A stretch of 13,732 bases of DNA from an uncultured Clostridia bacterium (GTDB lineage Bacteria; Bacillota; Clostridia; Christensenellales; UBA1242), in NCBI GenBank assembly GCA_947366645.1, contig CANBAX010000012.1:1-13732 (forward strand), written 5' to 3'. The notes beneath the pieces are model-generated. The model did no database searches, had not been told where the DNA came from, and saw nothing but the letters and a program-made list of their open reading frames with translations. Both the position numbers and the translations under genes were made by a program. This document shows, one piece after another, positions 1 through 7,201 of this stretch (positions within the stretch are counted from its first letter, which is position 1; every line of letters starts with the position of its first letter).

Positions 1-18
1 TTTAAAGTAGGAGTTAAT

Positions 19-1599
19 ATGATACAGGCAAACAATATTTCACTTGCATTCGGCGGTCGAGTGCTTTACAAAGATGTTAATTTAAAGTTTACAAAGGGTA
101 ATTGCTACGGCATAATTGGTGCTAATGGAGCTGGGAAATCCACCTTTTTAAAAATTTTAACCGGCGAACTTGAGCCTAACACCGGTGATATTTTTATTTC
201 ACCAAATGAAAGAATGAGCGTACTTAACCAAAATCAAAACGCGTATGACAACGAAACCGTACTTAATACTGTCCTTCTTGGACACAAACACCTTATGGAC
301 ATCCAGAAAGAAAAAGATGCACTATATATGAAAGAAGACTTTTCTGAACAAGACGGAATTCGAGCCGGCGAACTTGAAACGGAATTTGCTGAACTTGGTG
401 GCTGGGAGGCGGAAGCTGAGGCAAAAAGCCTGCTTCAAAACCTTGGAATAGAAGAAGGGTTATACGACTGCAATATGGCAGAACTTGATGCAAAACTTAA
501 GGTGAAGATTTTGCTTGCCCAGGCACTTTTTGGAAATCCTGATATACTGGTGCTTGACGAGCCAACAAACAACTTAGACTTTAAAACTACTAGATGGCTA
601 GAAAATTTCTTGTTGGATTTTGAAAACATAGTTATCATCGTTTCTCATAACCGTCACTTTTTAAATAAAGTTTGTACACACATTTGTGATGTGGACTACG
701 GACAAATTAATATGTTTATCGGAAACTATGATTTCTGGTATGAGTCTAGCCAGCTTATCTTAAGACAGATGAAAGACCAAAACAAAAAAGCAGAGCAGCG
801 CGCTAAAGAACTTAAAGAGTTTATTGCCCGTTTCTCGGCTAATGCATCAAAGTCTAAGCAAGCGACAAGCAGGAAAAGAGAGCTGGAAAAACTTACTATA
901 GAGGACATTAAACCATCTTCTAGAAAATACCCTTATATAAATTTTGATTTTGAGCAGGAAATTGGAAAGGAAGTATTAAAGGTTGAAAATCTTTCAAAAG
1001 AAGGAATGTTCAAAAACTTAAATTTTAATATTGAAAAAGGGCAAAAAGTTGTTATTTTTGCAAAAAACAGCCAAATTACAACCGCGCTATTTAATATTTT
1101 AATGGGCAAGGAAAATCCAGACAGCGGCTTTGTGCATATAGGAAAAACTATTCGCGCTTCATACTTACCACAAAACTATGACGAATACTTTAATAATATT
1201 GACCTAACTCTTGTGGACTGGCTAAGACAATTTTCAAAGGACCAGAATGAAACATATATACGCTCTTGGCTTGGAAGAATGCTTTTTACCGGCGAAGAAA
1301 ATATGAAACTTGCAAAAGTTCTTTCAGGTGGAGAGAAGGTAAGATGTATGCTTGCCAAAATTATGCTTGAGCAGTCTAACTTACTATTTCTTGACGAGCC
1401 TACAAATCATCTTGACCTTGAAAGTATTACAGCTCTTAACAAGGGTATGTTAAACTACAAAGGCGTGATGCTTTTTACCACCCACGACCAAGAAATTATT
1501 GAAACGGTAGCAAATCGCATTATTGACATTGTAGATGAAAACAAAGTTATTGATTTTACAGGAAGCTATGAAGAATATATGGAAAAATACTTTAAATAA
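19..1599 (+). CDS. ABC-F family ATPase, YbiT/YkpA group
   Basis: This is a soluble protein of 526 residues with two ATP-binding cassettes and no membrane segments. The ABC-F family acts on the ribosome. NBD1 has Walker A GANGAGKST (34-42), Walker B with D180/E181 and switch H210. The linker at about 235-300 carries the segment RFSANASKSKQATSR, which as I recall it is nearly identical in E. coli YbiT; length and overall sequence also match YbiT. NBD2 has signature LSGGE (435-439), Walker B D459/E460 and H489. Two elements are degenerate: the NBD1 signature reads MAELDAKLK (153-161), and the NBD2 Walker A position reads FAKNSQITTAL (347-357), without the GxxGxGKS/T lysine. The first change is shared with YbiT as recalled; the second is not. 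The start is set by GTAGGAG at 7-13. The group is confident; the exact role on the ribosome is not known from sequence. Confidence 0.93.
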   Translation: MIQANNISLAFGGRVLYKDVNLKFTKGNCYGIIGANGAGKSTFLKILTGELEPNTGDIFISPNERMSVLNQNQNAYDNETVLNTVLLGHKHLMDIQKEKDALYMKEDFSEQDGIRAGELETEFAELGGWEAEAEAKSLLQNLGIEEGLYDCNMAELDAKLKVKILLAQALFGNPDILVLDEPTNNLDFKTTRWLENFLLDFENIVIIVSHNRHFLNKVCTHICDVDYGQINMFIGNYDFWYESSQLILRQMKDQNKKAEQRAKELKEFIARFSANASKSKQATSRKRELEKLTIEDIKPSSRKYPYINFDFEQEIGKEVLKVENLSKEGMFKNLNFNIEKGQKVVIFAKNSQITTALFNILMGKENPDSGFVHIGKTIRASYLPQNYDEYFNNIDLTLVDWLRQFSKDQNETYIRSWLGRMLFTGEENMKLAKVLSGGEKVRCMLAKIMLEQSNLLFLDEPTNHLDLESITALNKGMLNYKGVMLFTTHDQEIIETVANRIIDIVDENKVIDFTGSYEEYMEKYFK

Positions 1600-1618
1600 G
1601 CGGTATGACCGCTTTTTT
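1598..1618 (+). terminator. Rho-independent terminator of the ABC-F gene
   Basis: A 7-bp stem (AAGCGGT at 1598-1604 with ACCGCTT at 1608-1614) closes a 3-base loop and runs into a T tract. The stem begins in the stop codon of the ABC-F gene, so it separates that gene from the glycyl-tRNA synthetase unit. Confidence 0.85.
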
Positions 1619-1620
1619 AC

Positions 1621-1650
1621 TTGACTTATAAATAAAAAAATGCATATAAT
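1621..1650 (+). promoter_or_regulatory. Sigma-A type promoter of the glyQS leader
   Basis: TTGACT (1621-1626) and a perfect TATAAT (1645-1650) are separated by 18 bases. Transcription would begin near 1657, just before the first pairing segment of the T-box leader. The promoter starts directly after the T tract of the preceding terminator. Confidence 0.8.
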
Positions 1651-1656
1651 TATTCT

Positions 1657-1815
1657 ATAATTTTTGCTGTGACGGACTTGGCAAATCCTGAGCAAAACGC
1701 AGGGTCAGCGAAATGGCTTAATGAAGGCAGAGGTTTTCCTTTGCGAATTAGGGTGGAACAGCGGTAGATAATCGCCCCTAAGCATAATTTTTTGCTTAGG
1801 GGTTTTATTATACTT
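1657..1815 (+). promoter_or_regulatory. Glycine T-box leader (tRNA-sensing riboswitch)
   Basis: The T-box core AGGGTGGAACAGCGG lies at 1750-1764. It can form the antiterminator: AGGG pairs with CCCT (1776-1779) and GCG with CGC (1773-1775), leaving a seven-base bulge TGGAACA. The bulge's TGGA would pair with a tRNA 3' end UCCA; bacterial tRNA-Gly normally has U at the discriminator position, so this fits glycine. The alternative terminator hairpin uses the same CCCCT. A 7-bp hairpin at 1727-1744 fits Stem III. Upstream, TTTTGCTG near 1662-1669 can pair with CAGCGAAA (1706-1713) as the base of a short Stem I. Glycine codons GGC occur at 1680-1682, 1715-1717 and 1726-1728; I cannot decide which is the specifier. 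Layout (Stem I, linker, Stem III, antiterminator) resembles glyQS leaders that lack Stem II. Confidence 0.85.
1775..1810 (+). terminator. T-box regulated terminator hairpin
   Basis: A perfect 10-bp stem (CCCCTAAGCA, 1775-1784, with TGCTTAGGGG, 1793-1802) with an 8-base loop is followed by TTTTATTA. Its 5' arm overlaps the 3' half of the antiterminator, so the two structures are mutually exclusive. It should stop transcription when tRNA-Gly is charged. Confidence 0.85.
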
Positions 1816-1835
1816 AAGCAGTAAAGGAGAGAGAT

Positions 1836-3218
1836 ATGGAAAAAATATTGAAGGTTACTATGGATAAAATTGTAAATCTCTGTAAAGCAAGAGGGTTTAT
1901 TTTCCAAGGAAGTGAAATTTACGGAGGCATGGGCAATACTTGGGATTATGGCCCAGTCGGAGTGGAACTTAAAAATAACATTAAGCGTGCTTGGTGGAAA
2001 CGGTTTGTGCAGGAAAGCCCTTCCACTTTTGGGCTTGATGCCGCTATACTTATGAACCCTCGGGTGTGGGACGCAAGTGGGCATACCCAAAGTTTTTCCG
2101 ACCCTAAAATGGACTGCAAAACCTGCAAACAAAGATTTCGTGCTGATAATCTTATAGAAGAATTTTCTAAAGGCAAAGTGTCCGCAGAAAGCATGACAAC
2201 CGAAGATATGACCGCGTATGTGAACGAAAACAAAATCAAATGTCCACACTGTGGCAATTTTAACTGGACTGAAATACGCCAATTTAAACTTATGTTTGAA
2301 ACAAGCCGTGGTACTGTAGAAGGTGAAAAAGATGTGGTTTACCTTAGGCCGGAAACTGCTCAAGGGGAATTTGTTAACTTTTTGAATGTACAAAGAAGTA
2401 TGCGTGCAAAAGTACCTTTTGCTATTGCACAAATAGGAAAGGCATTTAGAAATGAAATTACGCCTGGAAATTTCATCTTCCGTACAATAGAGTTCGAGCA
2501 AATGGAACTTCAGAATTTCTGCCGTGAAGACAAAGCCTTTGACACTTATGAAGAATTCAAGTCGAAAGCAAAGCAGTTTCTTTTAGACCTTAATTTTAAC
2601 CCTGAACATCTTAGATATCATGACCACGAAAAACTTGCGCATTACGCTAAGGCTGCCTGCGATATTCAATTCCTCTCCCCGCTTGGTTGGGAAGAGTTAA
2701 ATGGTATTCATCATCGCTCTACTTGGGATTTGTCTAGGCATCAGGAATATAGCGGTAAAGCTATGCAATATCTAGACCCTGTTACAAACGAAAAGTTTAT
2801 TCCAAATGTTATTGAATATTCTATAGGTGCGGACAGACTTACCCTCGCCGTGCTTACTGAGGCTTATGATGAGGAAGCTTTAGAAAATGGCGAAACAAGG
2901 GTTGTTATGCACTTCCACCCTGCTATCGCGCCTTTTAAAGTAGCGGTGCTGCCTCTTCAAAAGAACTTGAGTGAAAAGGCAAAAGAGGTGTACGCCCTAC
3001 TTAGCAAAGAGTTTATGTGCGAATATGATGAGGCTGGCTCTATCGGAAAGCGTTATCGCAGAGAGGACGAAATTGGTACGCCATATTGCGTGACTATTGA
3101 TTTCGACACACTTGAAAATGACACCGTTACCCTTCGTGACCGTGACAGTATGGAGCAGATACGCCTTCCAATAAGTGAACTTATTGAGTATGTAGGAAAA
3201 AAAGTTAAATTTAATTAA
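1836..3218 (+). CDS. glyQS: Glycyl-tRNA synthetase, single-chain dimeric type
   Basis: This enzyme charges tRNA-Gly with glycine in the cytoplasm. At 460 residues it has the normal length of the homodimeric class II bacterial/eukaryotic-type enzyme, not the two-gene alpha/beta form. The early motif GSEIYGGMGNTWDYGPVG (about 25-42) is typical. Two CxxC pairs (C94/C97 and C136/C139) would hold zinc. LRPETAQGEFVNF (170-182) and FRNEITPGNFIFR (204-216, motif 2) form the active site, and GADRLTLAVL (331-340) is motif 3. The anticodon-binding domain starts near 363 and includes SIGKRYRREDEIGTPYCVTID. The start at 1836 is supported by AAAGGAGAG (1823-1831); a second ATG at codon 9 is nearer the start of many homologues but has no better ribosome site. 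Expression is controlled by the T-box leader directly upstream. Confidence 0.97.
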   Translation: MEKILKVTMDKIVNLCKARGFIFQGSEIYGGMGNTWDYGPVGVELKNNIKRAWWKRFVQESPSTFGLDAAILMNPRVWDASGHTQSFSDPKMDCKTCKQRFRADNLIEEFSKGKVSAESMTTEDMTAYVNENKIKCPHCGNFNWTEIRQFKLMFETSRGTVEGEKDVVYLRPETAQGEFVNFLNVQRSMRAKVPFAIAQIGKAFRNEITPGNFIFRTIEFEQMELQNFCREDKAFDTYEEFKSKAKQFLLDLNFNPEHLRYHDHEKLAHYAKAACDIQFLSPLGWEELNGIHHRSTWDLSRHQEYSGKAMQYLDPVTNEKFIPNVIEYSIGADRLTLAVLTEAYDEEALENGETRVVMHFHPAIAPFKVAVLPLQKNLSEKAKEVYALLSKEFMCEYDEAGSIGKRYRREDEIGTPYCVTIDFDTLENDTVTLRDRDSMEQIRLPISELIEYVGKKVKFN

Positions 3219-3243
3219 AAAAACAGCCTTATGGCTGTTTTTT
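3218..3243. terminator. Bidirectional terminator between glyQS and the zinc peptidase operon
   Basis: CAGCC (3224-3228) pairs with GGCTG (3233-3237) around a TTAT loop. The stem is flanked by A6 on the left and T6 on the right, so it gives a T tract on either strand. It ends glyQS on the + strand and the long - strand operon, whose last stop codon (3242-3244) overlaps its edge. Confidence 0.85.
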
Positions 3244-3958
3244 ATCTGTCATTTAATCTAGAAAGGGCGAAAAGTAAAAACCTTAAAAAATACGCTAAAG
3301 AAATTAACAGGGAGGCAAGATAGGTAAGTGCCGCGGCAGAAAGCACCTTTCTGCTTTTTTTGATTTCTGACTCGTCCATTACCTCAAACCCTTTTAGCAT
3401 TTTTAATGCCCGACTTGAAGCATTGAGCTCCACTGGCAAGGTTGCAAGGTTGGCTATGACGGAAAGTGCGTAAAAGCATACCGCAGTCCAAATAAACACC
3501 AAACCTGTTACACCGCCGATATACATAAGGTCGAATATTAGCCCGATGATTAAAAGTGGAAATAAAAATTTTGACACGATATTTGTGGTTTTTATTACAC
3601 TATGTCTTATACGAAGTGGTTTATAGTCCTTTGCATCTTGAAGTGCGTGACCGCATTCGTGCGCAACTACGCCTAGAGCCGAAATTGAATTACTGTTATA
3701 ATTTTCTGACGAAATATTAAGTTCGCCTTTTGAAGAATCATAATTATCAGTTAGTCTTCCTTTTATCACATTGACTTTCACATTTAAGCCCGCCGAGTCG
3801 ATGATTTTTTGTGCAAGTTCTCCGCCGGTCAGCCCAGATTTTGTTTCCACATGGCTATACTTATTATATGTCCGCTCAACTTTAATTTCTGCCACAAGCG
3901 CTATTATAAAAGCTATTAAAAGCAGTGATGACGCAATTATATATTCTATAGTACCCAA
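3242..3958 (-). CDS. Membrane zinc metallopeptidase, YugP-like (copy 1)
   Basis: This is a predicted integral-membrane zinc protease of the YugP-type family. The motif VAHECGHALQD places HExxH at H100-H104, and LPVELNASSRA supplies the likely third ligand E177. A membrane segment lies at about 5-24, with further hydrophobic segments near 131-172 and 207-231. I place the start at a TTG codon (3956-3958), giving 238 residues: a perfect AGGAGG (complement of 3966-3971) lies at ideal distance, and the protein then begins directly with the first membrane helix. The longer reading frame from 4039 would overlap the upstream gene by about 70 bases and adds residues not typical of the family. The upstream stop codon overlaps this ribosome site, so translation is probably coupled. 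The substrate is unknown. Confidence 0.88.
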   Translation of the reverse strand: MGTIEYIIASSLLLIAFIIALVAEIKVERTYNKYSHVETKSGLTGGELAQKIIDSAGLNVKVNVIKGRLTDNYDSSKGELNISSENYNSNSISALGVVAHECGHALQDAKDYKPLRIRHSVIKTTNIVSKFLFPLLIIGLIFDLMYIGGVTGLVFIWTAVCFYALSVIANLATLPVELNASSRALKMLKGFEVMDESEIKKSRKVLSAAALTYLASLLISLAYFLRFLLFALSRLNDR

Positions 3959-3969
3959 ATTATTACCTC

Positions 3970-4674
3970 CTATCTGAATAACTTTCCTTTTCGAGTAAGC
4001 ATTGTCCAGCCCAGTAGAGAGCGAAACATATCCGCCCAATAGGTGAGTTTTGCGTCGTTAAGAAAATCTTTACATATTTTAAGTTCTTCTTTTGTGCAAA
4101 TCTCTTTTAAAAATTCTAGGGCATTTTGAGATGCTTCCTTTTCAATTTTTATTGTAAGCGCTTTAATTACTATTGCAAGAAGGAAAATTAATATTCCTCC
4201 AGCAATTAGCCCTATTCCATAATAGAGATAATTTCCACCGAACAGTAAAAGTATAAGTCCTGCGAGGAGTAAGGGGAACATAAAAAATCCTATAATTGCC
4301 CCCGTTTTTCTTAAAGTACTCATAACTTTTAACTTTTTAGTTGTAGCGTCTTGTTTAGCATGACCTAGTTCGTGAGCAATTATTGCAAAAGAGGCTATAT
4401 TATTACTATTAATTGTACTTGGAGAGAGGAATAATATTCCGTTTGCATAGGCATCAGCACCTTTTTTTGCTTCTGTAACCTTTAAATTATTGTTGAAATA
4501 TTTTTCATTTATGAGTTTATAAAACTGTATTACTGTTATTTCGTTATTTATACTTTTCTTTGTCAGTTCCTTAAACTTTTCATAGAAATCCTCCCCTGCA
4601 AAGTTTGCAACCGCAAGACAGGCACAAAGTAAAATAACAATTATAACCACAACCGATATTATTAGAATAGTCAT
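3970..4674 (-). CDS. Membrane zinc metallopeptidase, YugP-like (copy 2, divergent)
   Basis: This 234-residue protein is a divergent paralogue of the next gene in the operon. An N-terminal membrane helix (about 2-23) is followed by a soluble part, then IIAHELGHAKQD with HExxH at H101-H105. Two hydrophobic segments follow (about 126-145 and 151-171). The segment TIKIEKEASQNALEFLK aligns with TLPVELNASSRALKMLK of copy 1, so E178 is the likely third zinc ligand. The C-terminus is basic and lacks the last hydrophobic segment of copy 1. No Shine-Dalgarno sequence precedes the ATG; the 39-base gap after the transpeptidase gene instead holds a possible promoter very close to the start codon. All visible metal ligands are kept, so it is probably active. 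Its substrate cannot be told. Confidence 0.85.
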   Translation of the reverse strand: MTILIISVVVIIVILLCACLAVANFAGEDFYEKFKELTKKSINNEITVIQFYKLINEKYFNNNLKVTEAKKGADAYANGILFLSPSTINSNNIASFAIIAHELGHAKQDATTKKLKVMSTLRKTGAIIGFFMFPLLLAGLILLLFGGNYLYYGIGLIAGGILIFLLAIVIKALTIKIEKEASQNALEFLKEICTKEELKICKDFLNDAKLTYWADMFRSLLGWTMLTRKGKLFR

Positions 4675-4680
4675 ATTTAT

Positions 4681-4709
4681 ATTTTAAACATTTACATCAA
4701 CTTTTACAA
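4681..4709 (-). promoter_or_regulatory. Possible internal promoter giving a leaderless peptidase mRNA
   Basis: On the - strand, TTGTAA (complement of 4704-4709) and TAAAAT (complement of 4681-4686) are separated by 17 bases. Only six bases separate the -10 element from the ATG at 4674, so transcription could begin at or next to the start codon. This would explain the missing ribosome site. The match is moderate and the region is AT-rich, so it may be chance. Confidence 0.4.
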
Positions 4710-4713
4710 CTTT

Positions 4714-6612
4714 TTAAGTGACAAGTATTATAGTACTGCCTTTTTCAAGCCTTGTTCCTGCTGGTGGAAGCTGTTGTTTTATATACTCGCCTTCGCCGTC
4801 AAGGTCATAATACAACCCTAGTTCTTTCAAAAGCAGTGCCGCCTCAGTCATACTTTTACCTTCAAGGTCTGGCATTTCCACATACTCGACAACCGCATCA
4901 GGGTCTTGCTTTTCCTCTCCTAGATACTCGAATACCCCGCGATACACCTCTTTACCATAAGGAGCGGCTACAACACTTCCATAATATGCGCCCGCACTTG
5001 GCTCATCTACAAATATTAAAAGCACATACTCAGGGTTGTTTGCCGGATACGTCCCAATAAAACTTGAAATATATTTACCTTGGTCTATCCCGCCTGTTGT
5101 TTTATATTTTTGTGCCGTACCTGTTTTGCCACCCACATTAAAGCCCTCAACAAAGGTGTAAGGCGCTGTTTTATTTGTCGCTTTTTCAAGAAGCTCATTT
5201 ACCATTTTAGAGGTTTCTAGTGAAAGCACATTTTGCTTCACCGTCTTTTTATTTTCTAACTTTATATTACCTTCCTTATCAGTGATTTTTGAAACGAGAT
5301 AAGGCGTTAGTAATTCTCCGCCATTTGTAATAGAGGATACCGCCGTGACAAGTTGCATTGGAGTCAAAGCTATAGCATGGCCAAAACCCATTCTGGCAAG
5401 GTCAACAGTTTTTACAAGTTTTTTGTCCATTAAAATGCCTTTGCCTTCCCCAGTTATTGCTATACCTGTTGCTTTGCCAAGTCCAAACTTTTGTATATAA
5501 CTATAAAATTTATCTACACCCAGCCTTAACGCAAGGTCCATAAAACAACAGTTGCAAGAATTTTGGAACGCCTCAATTAGTGTTTGACTGCCATGCCCTA
5601 TTGAACGCCAGCATTTAATTCTTACACCATCTATAACTCTATAACCTGGGCAATAAAACCTATCTTCAAAATTTGTAAGTTTTTCTTCAAGTGCCGCCGC
5701 CACCGTGAGTATTTTAAATGTCGAGCCTGGCTCATAGATATCTGTGACTGCTTTTACTTTGGACTGGTCAAACAATACTTCCAGATTATCACGCGGCACT
5801 TCATTTAAATCAAAACTTGGCTTTGTTGAAAGAGCCACCACCTCTCCAGTTTTTGCACTCATCATTAAGCCAGTGACACTTTTTGCTTTTTGTTCAAGCA
5901 TAATTTTCTCTAAAGTTTGCTCTAAGATAAGCTGTATTTTGCTGTCAATAGTAAGGGTCAATGAGTTGCCTTCCTTTGCACCGATATAGTATCTTAAACT
6001 ACCACCGATTTCCTTTCCCTGCAAGTCTGCCTGAACAAAACTACAACCGTCCTCCCCTTTAAGATAATTATTGTAATACGCCTCTATTCCGCTTTGTCCC
6101 ACATTATCAATGCTGGTAAAACCTAGTACTTGAGTGAGTAAGTTACCATAAGTGTAGTATCTTGCTACATTTTCCGCAAGGTATACCCCCTTGATGCCTA
6201 AATCATATATTTTTTCGGCAATTTCTGCTTCAACCTGCATTTTAATAAGTGTTTCACTTACCCCCTTTTTTCGCACCTTTTCATATACGCTGGAAAAAGG
6301 CAAGGTGAGAGCATCTGCAAGCATACTTGCGCATACCGATGGATTTTCTATCTCTCTTGAGCGGACAAAAATGTTATAGGTTGTATAGCTTACCGCGAGT
6401 GACGCCCCTGTTTTGTCATAGATAGTCCCGCGTGGCGCCACAATGGCAAGGTCTCGCGTCCACTGGTCGGTTGCTTTTAATTGAAGGTCTTGACCATTGA
6501 TTATTTGTATTACAAAAAGTCGAACGACTAGCGCACAAAAAATAAAGGATATCACCATACATACTGCTGATATCCTTTTTCTTAATGAACGAAGGGAATA
6601 GGGTTTTTGCAT
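4714..6612 (-). CDS. spoVD: Class B penicillin-binding protein with PASTA domain (SpoVD/FtsI family)
   Basis: This membrane-anchored peptidoglycan transpeptidase cross-links the wall at the septum or in the spore cortex. It has 632 residues. A short basic cytoplasmic tail precedes one membrane helix (about 13-38). The dimerisation domain begins with RGTIYDKTGASLA (61-73). The transpeptidase motifs are complete: S297-T-F-K300, S352-C-N354 and K496-T-G. One PASTA domain fills about 575-632. Cysteines C334 and C353 lie 37 and 56 residues after the catalytic serine; as I recall, B. subtilis SpoVD has a redox-controlled pair at nearly the same spacing, which favours SpoVD over FtsI. The position directly after an FtsL-like gene is shared by both. 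The start follows the upstream stop directly (TAAATG), with GGAGG inside the preceding gene. The family is certain; the subtype is likely. Confidence 0.93.
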   Translation of the reverse strand: MQKPYSLRSLRKRISAVCMVISFIFCALVVRLFVIQIINGQDLQLKATDQWTRDLAIVAPRGTIYDKTGASLAVSYTTYNIFVRSREIENPSVCASMLADALTLPFSSVYEKVRKKGVSETLIKMQVEAEIAEKIYDLGIKGVYLAENVARYYTYGNLLTQVLGFTSIDNVGQSGIEAYYNNYLKGEDGCSFVQADLQGKEIGGSLRYYIGAKEGNSLTLTIDSKIQLILEQTLEKIMLEQKAKSVTGLMMSAKTGEVVALSTKPSFDLNEVPRDNLEVLFDQSKVKAVTDIYEPGSTFKILTVAAALEEKLTNFEDRFYCPGYRVIDGVRIKCWRSIGHGSQTLIEAFQNSCNCCFMDLALRLGVDKFYSYIQKFGLGKATGIAITGEGKGILMDKKLVKTVDLARMGFGHAIALTPMQLVTAVSSITNGGELLTPYLVSKITDKEGNIKLENKKTVKQNVLSLETSKMVNELLEKATNKTAPYTFVEGFNVGGKTGTAQKYKTTGGIDQGKYISSFIGTYPANNPEYVLLIFVDEPSAGAYYGSVVAAPYGKEVYRGVFEYLGEEKQDPDAVVEYVEMPDLEGKSMTEAALLLKELGLYYDLDGEGEYIKQQLPPAGTRLEKGSTIILVT

Positions 6613-7170
6613 TTAGCCTCCAAACAACCCCGCTATAAAATTGCAAATTCTATCGAACCAGTTGGAAGCTGTTGCCACCTGTGAAGGTGTTGAAGGTTTG
6701 ACGGGATAGGTTTCAAACAAATCATTATAATTGCTTGCAGAATCTAATGTGCCTAATTTAGAAAGATAATTGATTAAGTTTAATTGATACACTTCATTTA
6801 CCGCCGCAATTTCACTTTCTAAATTGGATATTGATACAACATTCACAATTCCCCACACCCCGCATACCGCAACTACTAAACTGAAAATTACCGCTCTAAG
6901 CCGTTTACCAAGTGTGTTCGACTTTGGCTCGGGTTTTTCTTTTTCAATTTTGTAGACCTTCTTTTCTTCCTCTGGACTTAACGATTCTATAAAATCATAG
7001 TTGGGTTTTTCTATAATTGAAGAAGTTTGCTTTGGCTTTATATCCAGCTTTGCTTTTGGCTCGTCCACTTCCGTCTTTTGATATGCTTTACTGGAAAATG
7101 CGTTTACTTTTCTAACCTCTTTTTTGGTTTCTGGCTCCGCTATTGCCACATTACTTTCTTCTCTATACAT
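6613..7170 (-). CDS. FtsL-position single-pass membrane protein
   Basis: The protein has 185 residues. A charged, probably disordered cytoplasmic part (1-90, rich in K, E and P) is followed by one membrane helix (about 91-113) and a short outer part. That part begins with a possible short heptad segment (SNLESEIAAVNEVYQLNLINYLSKL), continues as a Ser/Thr/Pro-rich stretch and ends in a hydrophobic WFDRICNFIAGLFGG tail. It lies between rsmH and the class B transpeptidase, where ftsL normally lies, and its topology fits FtsL, a partner of the septal transpeptidase. Sequence alone does not prove homology: the outer coiled coil is short and the final hydrophobic tail is not typical. The start at 7170 is chosen because AAAGGAGG lies just upstream; the longer frame to 7233 would overlap rsmH. 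Confidence 0.75.
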   Translation of the reverse strand: MYREESNVAIAEPETKKEVRKVNAFSSKAYQKTEVDEPKAKLDIKPKQTSSIIEKPNYDFIESLSPEEEKKVYKIEKEKPEPKSNTLGKRLRAVIFSLVVAVCGVWGIVNVVSISNLESEIAAVNEVYQLNLINYLSKLGTLDSASNYNDLFETYPVKPSTPSQVATASNWFDRICNFIAGLFGG

Positions 7171-7201
7171 ATATTCCCCTCCTTTTGTTTTCATTACTAT
7201 T

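Noticed and set aside
1657..1760. A different riboswitch (glycine, cyclic di-GMP or SAM type) before glyQS
   Set aside because: Stretches such as GCAAAACGCAGGG briefly look like other aptamers, but the core elements are missing, and the T-box core with its competing terminator explains the region.
1650..2501. Long - strand open frame of 283 codons
   Set aside because: It lies opposite the T-box leader and glyQS, its translation has no recognisable domain, and both overlapped features are strongly supported.
3959..4039. Longer N-terminus for the first zinc peptidase, from an ATG at 4039
   Set aside because: It would overlap the upstream peptidase by about 70 bases. A TTG with a perfect AGGAGG at the right distance gives a normal start at the first membrane helix.
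4752..5060. + strand open frame of 102 codons
   Set aside because: It is a shadow of the conserved PASTA and C-terminal transpeptidase region of the class B PBP, with no ribosome site.
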